A program made the position numbers and the translations under genes. Below the pieces are notes generated by a model that was not told where the DNA came from, made no database searches, and saw nothing but the letters and a program-made list of their open reading frames with translations. A stretch of 64,000 nt of DNA from Botrytis cinerea B05.10 (Eukaryota > Ascomycota > Leotiomycetes > Helotiales > Sclerotiniaceae): assembly GCF_000143535.2 (NCBI RefSeq), contig NC_037325.1, forward strand, positions 744,001 through 808,000. Reading direction: 5' to 3'. How positions within the stretch are numbered: the stretch's first letter is position 1; each line of letters starts with the position of its first letter. Below are positions 22,073-34,800 of this stretch, one piece after another.

Positions 22073-24687
22073 TTCTCCCTAAGCATATTACTCAGAAGTT
22101 TTCTCGCTTCATAACAGAGTCAGAAATTGATCCATCATCAGGATTCATACCGGAATAAGCTTTCACTCCTGCAGAAGATCTGGAAGCTGAATTAATCTTG
22201 AAACTCGCGCATAACGTTTAACTCAGATAGCGATAGTTTAACGGGGCTCCAAACGGCACCACCCGTAACACGAGCCGGCACTATAACTTTCTGTAAACAT
22301 CATTGCATTTTACGTCAAAAGTGACGACAAATATAAGCACACGTCAGCTCTAAATCAAACCACCCTCGTACCATTACAAGGCGGATGGTTGTAAATCAAC
22401 TCGAGTTATCAGTCTATACCGCGCAATATGACATCTTCATGTTCCAATCGTTCTTCCACGCCATGCCAGGTTGATTTTCTCCGCATCTCCTTATTTTGGC
22501 TGCGTGATGGTCCGTAATCAAGCCTTTCAAGAGTCGCAGCAGTAATACGACCAAGAGGATCGAGCTAACTAAATTGCCTGAGGCAGTGACTGGCGCTTCT
22601 TCAGCCCTCGTATCCCACTCCGCAAAATGTGCGTACGGCTATCATTAGCCGGTTGTCTGACTGGCAGACAAGATAATTTCACATGGGCAGGAATAAAGAG
22701 ATTTTAGAATTTTCCATATTGGCATAGTTCAGTTTCCCACGGGTGAGATTGAGTTTAACTTTCGGTATCAAAAGTGCCATTATCGACGCTATCATCACGT
22801 ACGTTTCAATCTCATCAACCTTCATTTTGCGCCATCAAACCAACTACAACCGTATGTTGATTTTACAGTTTACGATAAACCTTCTTCCAAAGCTGCCGAC
22901 GGCGGCATTGCGAATATAGTAGTGTAAAAATGATGCAGGTGGCGTTTGGAAGTCTAATCACGAATTAACGTTATCGCTAAGGCGAAAGATTCCACTAGTA
23001 TCAACCGAGAAAACCCACTCAATTGGCTTGGCCCGCTATTAACTACCAATCGGAAGGAGCGCGTGCATCAAGATCAACAGACAAGAGATTGAAGAAAATT
23101 AAGCTTCTGTGCTTCCCGCAGGACGCTTCGGTATTATTTTTATCAATGGTTAAATATGAATGGCTCACAGTGACTGTCACTTTGCTGCACCCTGGATGTT
23201 CAACTGTGCTCCTGGATTTAGACTATTTCGTGTGTAGATCAGTGGTAGTTTCAATTTGTCGTATTGTTACCTTTTTCATTTTTCACGTGAAATGCTATTC
23301 TTGTCCCTAAGCCGTGCCAAGATAGTGAATTAAAGTTTGTGTCTTTCCCTCCCCCATAATTTTTAGTTTTCCTCCAATTCTGGGGCTACCCCATGACCCC
23401 ACTATTTCTTTGAAATGGGTATAGTGTGTGGAAGTTGCGGAACTTGACTTGGCGATGGCGACCGTTTAAACAAGGAGGAAGATGACGGCCAACAATCTGC
23501 AGCAGCGCACCCTGTGGGAAGGAAGGTCATTCAAATCGAATCGGCCCAGCACGCTGGCCGTGAATCCAACCCAGCCTCGTGCTTGGGTAGGATTGAGAGG
23601 AGGCAGGCGGTGGGCCCAACGACATCTGTATAAGCTGCAGATGCATGCACAGACGGTATTTACACATGATCGACCTCCACTTCTTAAATCAGAGTACGCT
23701 GACAGAGGGTTTCAACACCAGCTCCTGATCTTTTGTCCCTCTGCACTAGTTGAGAGACCAAAATAGGATATCTTATAAATAGCAGTACTAATGGGAATTT
23801 CTAAAATGGAAGAGGTTTTCCAGCAGAGCTGAAGTTGAAAAGACGGCTTAAGAACGCTAAAAACTAGATGAGATATTAGATCTTTCTGCAAGCATTGTGC
23901 CATACGAAACCCAAGTTATGATATCCCCTGCGTCGCTAATGAAACCTGTCTTACAAACAGCTTCTGGCCCATGGGGCTGTCCACACTTTCATCTACAACA
24001 TGGAGCAAAAGAAGATCCCATCCGTTTATGACCAGAAATGGGTCGAAGGATGATTGAAGAGCGAATGCGGATGAAGAAGGACGAATAATATTTTAGTGAA
24101 TATAAGACGGTAACAGGCTAAAACTCTTATATTTAATCGAAGTTGAAGGAATAGTGTTAAGTTTGGGTCCCAGCGGTCCATGAAGAGAAACAACCTGTAG
24201 TATAGAAAAGTGGGAAGTGGATCGACACCAGCCTACTGGGCTAATGTATGGCAAGCTAAGCCTTAATACACTGGATAATCTAGATATCGCTTGACTTAGT
24301 ATCAGCTGGTTTTAAAATGCTTGGTGATGTGATTTCCAATCAGGAATCACTTGCTGTCATCCTAGCCTCACTTTGCAGAACTACTAATGTGATGCTGGTC
24401 GCTGAAGAACATTTTTGAAATGATGGGATCGAACATGGGCATGGGTAGATTTCGTTTCTCGTATACAGAAACTTTTGATTAGGATGAGCTTCTGTAGTAG
24501 CCATTGCGACAAACCTGGAATTTCAATGAGTGCCTGCGTATTAGCCGAAGCTGCGATCAAGACATGAGATTCTTCGATTGGATCTATTGACATGTATTAC
24601 AGTCTAGTGCTTATACAAGCAACGCTTATGTCAACTTCTATCACTTCCTGCCGAGCTGCCGTTGAATCATTTACCTCTCGGGATTAT

Positions 24688-25187
24688 CAATTTGCATTGT
24701 AATCCCATCTTTGGTTTGAAGAGATTTTTAGCAAGATCTGAAGGTTTTGACAATAAACTGCACGGTCAGAATACGCTACTGGATAACTTAGAATTGAATT
24801 TTGTACCTTGATTAGTTCCGGAATGGCCGATTTTCTGCAGCGCGTAGAGGCAAATTCAGGTTTCTCATTGGGTGGCTCGTAAAGATTGAACAAAGTTGAT
24901 GCTGCAGAAACCATTGGCGCACTTTGCTCCACGACTGAAAATGTCTCATCGAAGAGGCAGAATTGGGAGATTATGGAGAAACTGAGTTATGCCGTGAAAT
25001 GTAGTTTGATTCCAGATTTCATGCTAAATTCGTCGGGTGTCATCGCTTGGGATTGTACAGAAATCTCGCCGGCGGAGATACTGAGTAACGTCATGGTAGT
25101 AGGTATTGTGTAGAATGACGACTCAGCATTCAATGATCGTCGATTCAATTCAAAGCCTTCTTGCGATTTCAATGGCTCTACCACCAA
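24688..25187 (-). pseudogene. possible eroded gene fragment, unrecognised
   Basis: Two minus-strand frames in the same phase are separated by a single TAA at 24987-24989. They read as one sequence: MKSGIKLHFTA, stop, LSFSIISQFCLFDETFSVVEQ, continuing to CRKSAIPELIK. A 49-nt intron-like GT-AG segment (24806-24758, branch TTCTGAC) then leads to FIVKTFRSC, another TAA, and KSLQTKDGITMQIDNPER. CAA to TAA would explain both stops. I do not recognise the family, and no start codon or zinc cluster was found upstream. Confidence 0.25.
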
Positions 25188-27741
25188 GGTAGTAGGTACA
25201 AAGTTCTAAGGTTGTAAGTTGTGAGAATAGACTAACAAGCTATTGGCTGTGACGTATTCATGTCAACAACTATTTAGCGCACTTATGTAAGCACCTCTGA
25301 CCGAATTTGACTTAGACGGTGAGGCTTTTCAAGCATGTGAAGCTCCCGAAAGTACTCCCACATTAATCTCAGGTATTATCAGCAGCCTCATAAGCTTCTA
25401 GAATTGTGATCATACCAATTCAAGCTACTGCTGCTAAAACGTCTTAATTTGGCCCATCCGCGTTGCTCGCGTCATCTTTAGTTCCGCTTTAACACATTTG
25501 GAAACAAGTAGCTTCACGACAGATGCATAATCTCCCACCGCATTAGTCCATCATTCATGGCTTAATATTTGAGGAACCCCCAGCGTTGGTAGTGATTCCT
25601 TTTTCTGATAGTGGTCCCGCCAGATTGCCATGATTTGTTGTCAATGAGAGGTGAAGAGTAGTATTATCAGGCATGGGCTGACCGTCAAAGTTTTATCTCG
25701 CTGTGGCGTATGCAATGGACTTGCGCTCATAATTAAAGCTTGAAGGATGAATCAGTAACTCCATGAAACGCATCTGTCTTTCTTCTCTCTCCTCCACAGG
25801 AACGTGGAGCCTTGGCCAGCGAAACTTTCATGTCAGTGACTTCGAAGGACTGGATGTAATCATACAAGAAGGTCGATTTTTCAAGTCCCACGTGAATTGA
25901 GGATTTTTGACGTGCGAAACTAGCCCAGATAATCAGATGAGTGGCATATTCCAAATGTTCTTAAATGTCCAGGCAAGAGATTTTTCGATAGTATTATCAA
26001 ACAGCCTAGACGATTATATGACTCAAGAGATTCTTCAAGAAGTGACAGAAGTGGCGCCTGAATCCTTTTATAAGTCGGGCTGTGGACTATGGAGTTGAGC
26101 TCTGGACATCTCGGACAATTTTGTGTAATCCGTTTCCATGGTCTTAGCATGCTAAGCAGAGCACCCTGTAGATTGAAGACTTTCAAGATTTCAAACCGCC
26201 CCACCGACCCAACTTGATAGTCTTTTGATAAATGAGAGATGAGGAAGTCCCTTATAGTCCGCCGTATCTGTTCATGAAATCCTCCAATATGCGGGAACCT
26301 TTCTCGGCTGGAAAGGCTCTAGACTTTAACGTGCCTTTTGGAATTGACGAACCATTACTCATAAAACATCGTATACTCTCGTTGAATGGATGTATCTAGT
26401 TTTGCGTGCGAGCAAGATATGTCGAGGCTTTATTGATTGTTGTCCAAAACGTTCTGTCTTGTGTGGTTTCTGATAGGAGTGGAAGTTGGGGACCCGAATA
26501 GAAATCGAGATGGAAGTCTATGCCCCGAGTTTAATATTGAGAGACCTGCACTGAGGCTAGATTTCTTTGTTTAATTATAGCATCTCTATTGTTAAAATCA
26601 AACCATCTAGGAGGACTTACTTGCAGCATAGAGAACTAGGTGTTGGGAGTCTCTAGACAAGGCCGGGGGGCTGGAAATTATACTCAGCTGGATATCGCTG
26701 TCTTATCCACAACATACTTACCAAAGTAACAAAGCACCAAAGAAATTCCTAAGTTGATAAAGTATTGAAAGGCATATACAAAAAGCAAAAAACGGCGAAA
26801 CAATCAAATTCAATATATGAGGAAAAGGACTGAGCTGAGAATAATCCCCGCAACTTTGAAGGAGCTCTAGGTTTTGGAGGGGACCCGGCATTCTGGTTAA
26901 GGACAGCCACCACTACGTATTTAGGTTGCATAATGTGGTACCACCCTCGCAATGATGCCTGTGATCTTTGCCTGTTCCCGAAGGGTGAATGCATGGCATC
27001 TTAGCCAGGTGACGGTGTGATGGGAACCGTTTCATTCGGTGTCTATTTTAGCCACTTTGCACGATGCGACCTTTTCGTGAGACCAAGCATCATTGCTTAC
27101 CCCTGAGTAAAGATGGAAGCACTCGGCTATAACATTGATTGCCGTGTGTCACTTCACGAGGGTCACATATGAGTATGTAGCTTTGATGGGAAGTGAAAAG
27201 GAAAGGATGGAATGAACAAGTATAGGGAAAAGGTTGAAGGATATTAAACTTTTCTGTGTGTTAAGTACCGCCAATGGTAGGCATTCGCGCTTATATCCTA
27301 GGCCTAGTTTCGGTATCGGTCCCAAAATGCAAAGCAAGCACACTGTACGAAAAAACCGGTAGACTCAAACAGTGCTCCCTTTTCAAAATTTTATATCAAA
27401 TCAATCTATTCATATTTAAATTTGAAATTGATAAAAAATAATAATAAAATATTCAAATTGCTTTGCATTTGAATTTCATAGTATTAAATGACTAATTTAT
27501 TCTTATCTTTGATTTTAAATGATTTGGTAAGCCGGCTTTTTTGTACAGCGTGTGCCACCCATCAGCACCCATCTCTGTGCACACTACAAACGATAATCAA
27601 TCAAAGGAGACGTCGAGTTCAGATGGAATACAATTCCAACTTGCTGGAAGCTCTCATGCTGAATAACAAAAACCAAAGCGATACATTCAATCACGATTGA
27701 TTTCTCTCAAAACTCGAATTTGACACCAAAGCATCGCCACA

Positions 27742-28389
27742 ATGGCAACGTCTCCATTGACTCAATTTCACCTTTTCTCCTCTCTTCCCTATGAGCTCCG
27801 TCTCAAGATCTATGGCATGCTTCTCAATGAAGCTCGCACCGTCAAAATAGACTGTGAGAAGGCCACTATTATCTCAACCCGCCGCCGCTACCTAAAGTCT
27901 TTCAAATCACCAACTCCCATCCCTTCCCTCCTACACATCTGCCAGGAATCTCGCGCCGAAGCCCTCGCCCACTACAAACCCCTCTTCCGTACGCAGCATT
28001 CCCCATCCTACATCTACATAAACTTTAGCACCGACACCATAAAACTTGCGGATGGGATTATCCCTTATTTGGATGGAGAAGAACGCGATGGGATAAAGAA
28101 AATGGAGTTGGTGGTTTCGGACGGGGCATATTTTGGTCATTACAATTTGGAAGCAATATCCAACATGAGCGGATTACAGGAATTGGAATTGGAGGCTCAA
28201 GGAGAGGATCTCAATACTTGGCAGCCAGAGGGGCATTACTTGAACAATATCATGAAGGAGTTGAAGGAGATGAGAAGAGAGAAACCGGAGTGGTGTTGTC
28301 CGAGGGTAACGCTCGTGCATGGGAGGTTAGGTAAAGAGTTTGGGGTGGTCGAGGGAGGTATCTGGACGGAAGCGGATGAGGAAGATTGA
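27742..28389 (+). CDS. 2EXR-domain hypothetical protein
   Basis: Single-exon protein of 215 aa with N-terminal FHLFSSLPYELRLKIYGML followed by ARTVKI and LLHICQESRAEALAHY. These are hallmarks of the fungal 2EXR family (F-box-like short N-terminal motif plus a conserved CxESR motif). These proteins are abundant in filamentous ascomycetes and have no assigned reaction. The protein ends in an acidic tail (EADEED). It is followed at 29236 by a larger protein with a similar LPxEIRLEIY motif. Confidence 0.72.
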   Translation: MATSPLTQFHLFSSLPYELRLKIYGMLLNEARTVKIDCEKATIISTRRRYLKSFKSPTPIPSLLHICQESRAEALAHYKPLFRTQHSPSYIYINFSTDTIKLADGIIPYLDGEERDGIKKMELVVSDGAYFGHYNLEAISNMSGLQELELEAQGEDLNTWQPEGHYLNNIMKELKEMRREKPEWCCPRVTLVHGRLGKEFGVVEGGIWTEADEED

Positions 28390-29235
28390 AATGATGAGGG
28401 CGATTTCTTCTTCTTTCTTTCGCGTCGACGATGATGGTAGATAGTACCTAGGTATGTGTTGAAATGACGGCGTGGAGTGAATCTGTGAAATTACGTGTAT
28501 AATCCATGTCATGTTTAATATCTTGATATTCATACAGGAAGTCCGCCATTGCATATCGAATATCATGGTATACCTGAAACTCATCACTTACTTTCTGAGC
28601 AAATCGATTTTGTCTTTGGACTTATATTTAGTGTCTAGATCATCCATCTAATTCCATGAGCATTCTCCAGAAACAGGGACACGAGGTAAGAATATCTCCA
28701 TGATATATCATTCGGCACAGTGACCTCGTTCTTCCTTCGAAAGCATGACAATAGATATGGTCTTGTACTAGCTGTACCTGTTGAGCTGATGTGTAAAATG
28801 GCAATTGATATGTGCTTCATCCTGGCCGTAGGGTCTTAGAATGAAATGGGTGAGTACGGGATGGATTCTACACGACACTGGTAACTACCATCGAGAATGT
28901 AGATTTCCCTTCTCAAGCAAGTTCACAATACAGGAACCAGCTACAGACTGTCGCAGTGAAAGCATACTTAGATTCAAAGTAGACACATATATCACGGCTC
29001 GCATATAAAATACTCCTCAACTCCCAATCTCGAGTGACCCTCATGGCGCCTTCCATCTTCCCCTTCGTCTATCCACAGTCAATTTGACGCGTTGCCAAAT
29101 CAGGTTAATCCAAAGTACCCCGCGGTAACCTTTAATCTAGAATTTCTCTGAGGTCATAAATCATTTTCAATCTTCAATCTCTACTCTCCAACTTTTGTGC
29201 ACCCAAACATCATTCCAGTACTCCAGTACTCAAAA
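28390..29235. other. intergenic
   Basis: About 850 bases between two plus-strand 2EXR/F-box-like genes. I see only short frames and nothing further that I can support. Confidence 0.5.
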
Positions 29236-30820
29236 ATGGCCAACAACGATTTCGATGGTATCCGAGTCGAGATGGCAAAGGGAATAGTGGAAGGTTTAAA
29301 AAAGGATCTCGCGTTAAAGACACTGGCAAAGATCGTGGCAGAAGGCAAAGCATCTAGTGAACAGAAAGAAGAGTTTGACCGTTGCATTCAAAGCGGAAAT
29401 AAAATGCCTCTACCACCAGAAGTTCAACTTTATGCAAATCATCCTGCAGCCACTCCAACACCAGATATGCCATCTATGCTTCTCTCTCTCCCGAAAGGTA
29501 ATATTTCGGCATGCTTATCTTGTACACATTGATTAACAAAAGATTGTAGAAATTCGACTAGAGATATATCGATACCTGATTCTTCCTGTGAAGTACGTTT
29601 TCGTCGGGCGAAGGAGCGGTGGCCACTTGGGTTCTGACGATAGTTCATCGGATGATTGGAGCGACGAAGACACGATTTCATTCGATGGCGATAATTCAGA
29701 TATGGAGATAGAGTATGATGGACCCGGGGGTGTCGATGGGCTGGGAACTTTATTGTGGTCAATGGCGGAGCAACAAGGTACAATCGAATTGGATGATGAT
29801 CCAGAGTTCCCGTCGAATCCCGAAGCAGAGTCGATTCTCGACGAAGTCGACCCGGCAATGCCTGCACCTGACGATATTGAGGTTGTAAACTTAGAAGATG
29901 GAGGAACGGCTACAAGAACAAAAGACGGAGGGAAGTGGGAAACCAACTCTACAAGCTCCGATGGAACCGACTTCGCAGTAAAATATCGCATGTGGCCTGA
30001 GATCTTGCGAGTTAACAAACAAATATACGAAGAAGCCTCTTCCATGTTTTTCACTGAAGCCACTATCGTCATCTGTTGCAACGACCTTTTCTTTCTCAGC
30101 AACAAGGCTTTCAGAATGGGTACCATTTTCGGTGAGAATCCTTGGAGGTACAACCCCCTCACAGCTGTCGCGAAAAAACTACCAGGTGGCACAATACAGT
30201 ATGATCAAGAGGACTTGGGTGGATGGTTGGAGCCTCACATGTTCGCAAAGTTTCAAAAGGTTGTCCTCGATTGTGCGTTGGAAGTAGAACATACCGAGAA
30301 CGTCCAACTATTTTTCGATGTCGAGACTGGAAAATTTGATTCTGAAGATGAAACCAGATTTCGCAACTACATACGCAATTTGACCTTCGTCAAGGACTTT
30401 GTCAAGATTTTATCTAAATCTTCAGTCGTCAATCAGCTCACCATTAACGTGCTTGTCGAAGTTACGGCCGAGACACGTCTAGATGCCGAATCAATTGATA
30501 CAGAGGATGAAGAAGAAATGGAGGAAATGGATGAGAAGCAAGATATGGCAGATCTTGAGGCTAATATTGCCGCCACAGAAATTTTCATGGATTGTGGCTT
30601 GTTCAAAACTTTGAGGCATCTGAAGAACGTGAGGAAATTAGAATTCCGAACCGGCTTTGCCGACTTTGAACCTCCAGTCGATTATAAACCAAAAGAGAAG
30701 CATCAAATTATGGCACAAAAGCTTAAAAGTTTGGTGGAGCGTAATTTTAAGGCGCCGGAAGAATCTACCAGAGGCGGTCTCAGAAGCCAGGGAAGCATCA
30801 CACAACATGGAGCTCTCTAA
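29236..30820 (+). CDS. F-box/2EXR-like hypothetical protein with acidic segments
   Basis: Two exons, 29236-29497 and 29550-30820, give 510 aa. The 52-nt intron splits a Glu codon and joins LLSLPK to EIRLEIYRYLILPVKYVF, creating the F-box/2EXR-like motif near residue 85. An Asp/Ser-rich stretch (SDDSSSDDWSDEDTISFDGD) follows. Next comes the conserved ILRVNKQIYEEASSMFF segment, which is typical of fungal proteins with this motif, and later a Glu-rich run (TEDEEEMEEMDEKQD). Function is unknown. A role as a substrate-recognition subunit of a ubiquitin ligase is only suggested by the F-box-like motif. Confidence 0.75.
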
Positions 30821-31803
30821 AGGATCGGAAATGGATATGGATGTTGAGGAATTCGTTGTGGACGATAAAATAAGCTTAATGTTGTGTGTGTGTGCGTTGT
30901 ATATAGCTATACATTATTTTCTGGTGTTGTATAATGGGAGGGTCAAAATTCATTGTATGATTGCTTTATTGCATGTCGAATGGGTGGCTTCGGCTACTAC
31001 TAGAATCTAGAATAAATGTCTTCGTTGACAAGGATAGTTATAAAATTGTGCAGTTCATATCATTAGCGTGTTTATACATCAGATCGAGCAATGTGAGAAA
31101 TTGTATCGTTGCTTATGCTGCTGAATTTCTAGTATATAACTATACAACACGCTTTTACTAAATTCATCGATAATGGGGAATTTTCGTGTATGTGAATCGA
31201 ATCCTAAGTCCTGATACAGCACACTGCACAGGCTGCGAGGAACTGATCGATTTGATAGATACAAACTACATTTCCTTCTACATATATATATGTAACTATA
31301 TGTAACTATATGTAACTATGGGTAATTAATAAAAATCCCCCAAACTCAAACTCAAACTGAATCTCAATCTCAATCTCATCCCTTCTTCGCGTCTCGGTCT
31401 CGAGCGAACACAGAATTGAGATTCAAGTCCCAGCCAAAGTACAAGTACAAGTAAGAGTAAAGAAAAAGTATCATAAGCATACATCATATCATTTATGGTA
31501 TCTCATCCATCCATCCTATCTATCTATATTAATCCCTTTCGTTCTTTCCCAAACACAGACAGCACCTCTCCAATACTCATATCATTTTATTTCTCTTTCT
31601 ATACCCTACCCACCGAGCCACCCACGCAATGAACATTCATATCAAAAAAAAAATGCCAACGTGTATTGAGTTCTCATCACTGCGTGTCTTTCTTTGCTTT
31701 ACTTTCATCTCGTCTCCTCTCCGATACAATTCCAAATGCACGCTTAATACACCGCAAATCTACAGACATCAGTACAATACAATTCAACTCCTTCGCTCTT
31801 CAT
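30821..31803. other. intergenic between convergent genes
   Basis: 3' regions of the F-box-like gene and Trs120. Contains a 10-base tandem repeat (TGTAACTATA, three copies at 31291-31320) and CT-rich simple sequence around 31.34-31.6 kb. No gene. Confidence 0.6.
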
Positions 31804-34800
31804 TTATGTGTTTGTCTGATCATCTTCAGCACTTTCAACCTTGTCATCATTTTTATCTTGATCGTCAGCATCTCCTTGTTCCTCATCTTCAGAGTCATCA
31901 TCCTCATCCCTTACAACCAACAAAGAAGGTTCTCTCGAATGCCAGATCCTCCTCTCCTTGACCCCCAACATCGCATCCATCAAATTTTTCGTATCAGCTC
32001 TGGCTCTCCCACCTTCTTTAACCGTGACTTCTTCTTTCGGCGTCTCAACCAATCTCACTTCTTCGACTGAAGCACTGAGTTCAAACTCGCCCCTACAAAG
32101 CGGTGTCATGCCGATATTGAGTTCGACGTGTTCGTTCCCAGGAATTTGTGGGAGAGTTTGTTGCAACACACCGTTCCAAACAAACTTTTTGGATAGATCG
32201 AGAGTTTGAGTGAGTGAATGATTGCGAATTGACGGTTGGAGACGAAGAAGTGGATGAATAGGGTTAGACGATCGATTGCTGATGCGTACTGTTATCGAAG
32301 AAAATGTGTCGGTATAGATGTCGTGTTTTGGACCTGGCTCATCATTGATTAAGATATCAATCGAAATGTCCTCAATTCGGATAACGTCGATAACACGTTG
32401 ACTCAGACGAAGACCACGTAATTCTATATTTCCTTTGCGACGAACGCCAAAGCGCGTCTCCCAGGTCCCTTTAAGAATTTTAAGAATTTCTTCACGGTAC
32501 CAGAATGCTTCCCGAGTGGCTCGTTCTGAATCTGCGGAAATTCGGCCTGCGCTTACGACGAACTGTCGTTGTCGCGAGGGGTCAAGAGCTGGGATAGAGG
32601 CAGTTGGATTTTCTAAATATATCCGAGGGATAGGAAACATTATGCGGGACGTATTACCCGGGACCACTTCCTCTTCAATTTTGCCTCCTTTCTCAATATC
32701 TATCGAGACATGGATACTGCTTGGCCAAGCATTTCGAAGATCAAGAATTAGTAAACAATGATCTTGCGGTGTAAAATCGTCAGCTGCAACAGTGCCGTCG
32801 ATTTTAGACCACAAAGATAGGGGTAAGTTTCCGGTAAATGGCATAACATCCATTCGTGCCAGCTCTATACTTGCGTTTACGGTTATTGTAAGTGGTAGAC
32901 TCACTTGACGAGTATGAAACCCATTTTCAACCTCTGACTGGGGTATACCAAGATGAGCATAGTCCACGTGAACAGTGGCACTTGTTAGACCGGGTTTTCC
33001 CAGTATTTCTAACTCAAAAGTGGCCCTTCCACCAGGTTCGATATATGGCTTCTGGTCAGGATTTGGAATATACCGAAGTGCTTGTTTGCGTGCCAGTATT
33101 AATTCGTACTCATATAGCTCTGCTGGTGATGCTTCACGGTTACTCATCGCTGTTTGTAGTGGCGCTTGAGTAGAGTCTTTGAAAGAGAATAGTAGTAGAT
33201 CTACAGGTGTTTCCTTCGAAAGATTTTCTAGAGTAATAGAGAACCTTTGGCGTTCCCCTTCTAATACCATCAAAGCAGATTGTGATAGATCAGTAGACTT
33301 TATTGCGACTATGGGTTGCTTGTCAATGACATTCAATCCTACAGTAGTTGGCAGAGGAGGTGTGACACCCCAAGGTATCCCACTAGATGATGTAGAGCCA
33401 AAACTTGTAGGGCGAGCCTTCTGGCCGAATATCTTTGCCACGCCAATAGACTTGATCTTGACATCGCCTTGCGGTGACCATGAATCCGAGAATATTGGGA
33501 ATCGCCGTTCTCGGCATCCCCTTACTTTAATAATGCAGCCAGTAATTTTGAGAGACCCCGGGCCTTTAGGTGTCCCTAATATGGTGAGAATTTGTGTTCG
33601 GTAGGGCCCGATGACAGTCTTTTGTATGGCAGATTCAAAGCCTGCCCCATCAGCATCCAGCTTGATACTTTCTATTTCCACATCAAACTCGTATGGATTC
33701 TGCAAAGTAACCTTGAAAACAGCTCCCTCACCAGCAACCATGATGTGATCAACAATAGAGGCATTTAGTGGGCGTAAGAAAGGATTGTATATGAAAGGAT
33801 TTATCTCTCTTGCTGTAGCAATATTCTCTCCATCAGGGAGTTCTCCCCGTGTGTGTGGAATTGGGGTTCTCGATTGAGGTAGAGGCTCAAGCTCAACGCC
33901 TCGTACCAAGAATTCATCCCAGTACTCCGCGGAAAGTTCATGAACCCCCAGATTTCTGGCAGCTCCCAGCGTCCGAGTGATGTTAGTCATCAGACGAATC
34001 TGTTCCTCACGACTCATATTGGGCGATGCATCTTCACTTCGTGGACCCGGTGCTACACCACTACCAGCAGTTCTTAATAAATCTGCAGTGAACTTCAAAA
34101 CACCTTGGAAATCCGGCAATGCTTCCGAAAGATTAATACAGGATCTCAGAACCTCCATCTTCAAGGCTTGACTTCCAAAAGAGCGGATCGAAGAATCATC
34201 AAGTATCCTAAGAATAGTTGCTTCATCTGAATCATCAAATGCATCTTCGGCAGTAGCTTTACAAGCTACAACTCCATAAGTTTGACCTAGTAACGAGAGA
34301 AACGAGTCTACCCCATTCTCCATATCACCTTCACCAAGTTCAAGCGCCCCAGCACCGTTGGTGTTCCCGTTCGCACTCAGCGCTGCCAATCCTGCAGCTG
34401 GATGGACTCCCATTTCGGCTGCTCCTCTGAGGCGAGCTTGGACGAGGGCTGGAATCAATACTGAAACTAATTCACGGATTACCATAGCCTTTTTCCTATT
34501 ATATCCCATTGATCCGAGAACTGAAGCTATGCCGCTCAATATTATTATTCGATCCACAACAACGATATTTTCAGAGGATGAATATACAGGAAATGCTCTT
34601 AGTATGGTTTTAAGAATTTCTCCACGGGTAGGTTGTATGTTCAAACGAGGCGTCGCGAGATTGGGGGCTTTTTGAAAGGGGGTTCCGAGAACAACTAGCT
34701 GTAAGACTTCGTTATTTAATTGGCCACCGCCTATGTGCATAGCTGAAGAAAGTTTTGCATATCGAATAACAGTTTCGGAAAATGGATGTTGCGGCATAGC

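Larger units (their letters stand above)
21494..27741. other. 6.2 kb gene-poor region
   Basis: This is the longest stretch without a supportable gene. It holds one degenerate inverted-repeat element (21699-22072), one chain of eroded minus-strand reading frames (about 24.6-25.2 kb) and AT-rich DNA near 27.36-27.49 kb. Other frames are short and featureless. It separates the metabolite cluster from the conserved right side. Confidence 0.6.

Noticed and set aside
25733..26204. Minus-strand frames at 25.7-26.2 kb as part of the eroded gene at 24.7-25.2 kb
   Set aside because: They are in different phases, overlap each other, and about 550 bases of non-coding-looking DNA separate them from the fragment.
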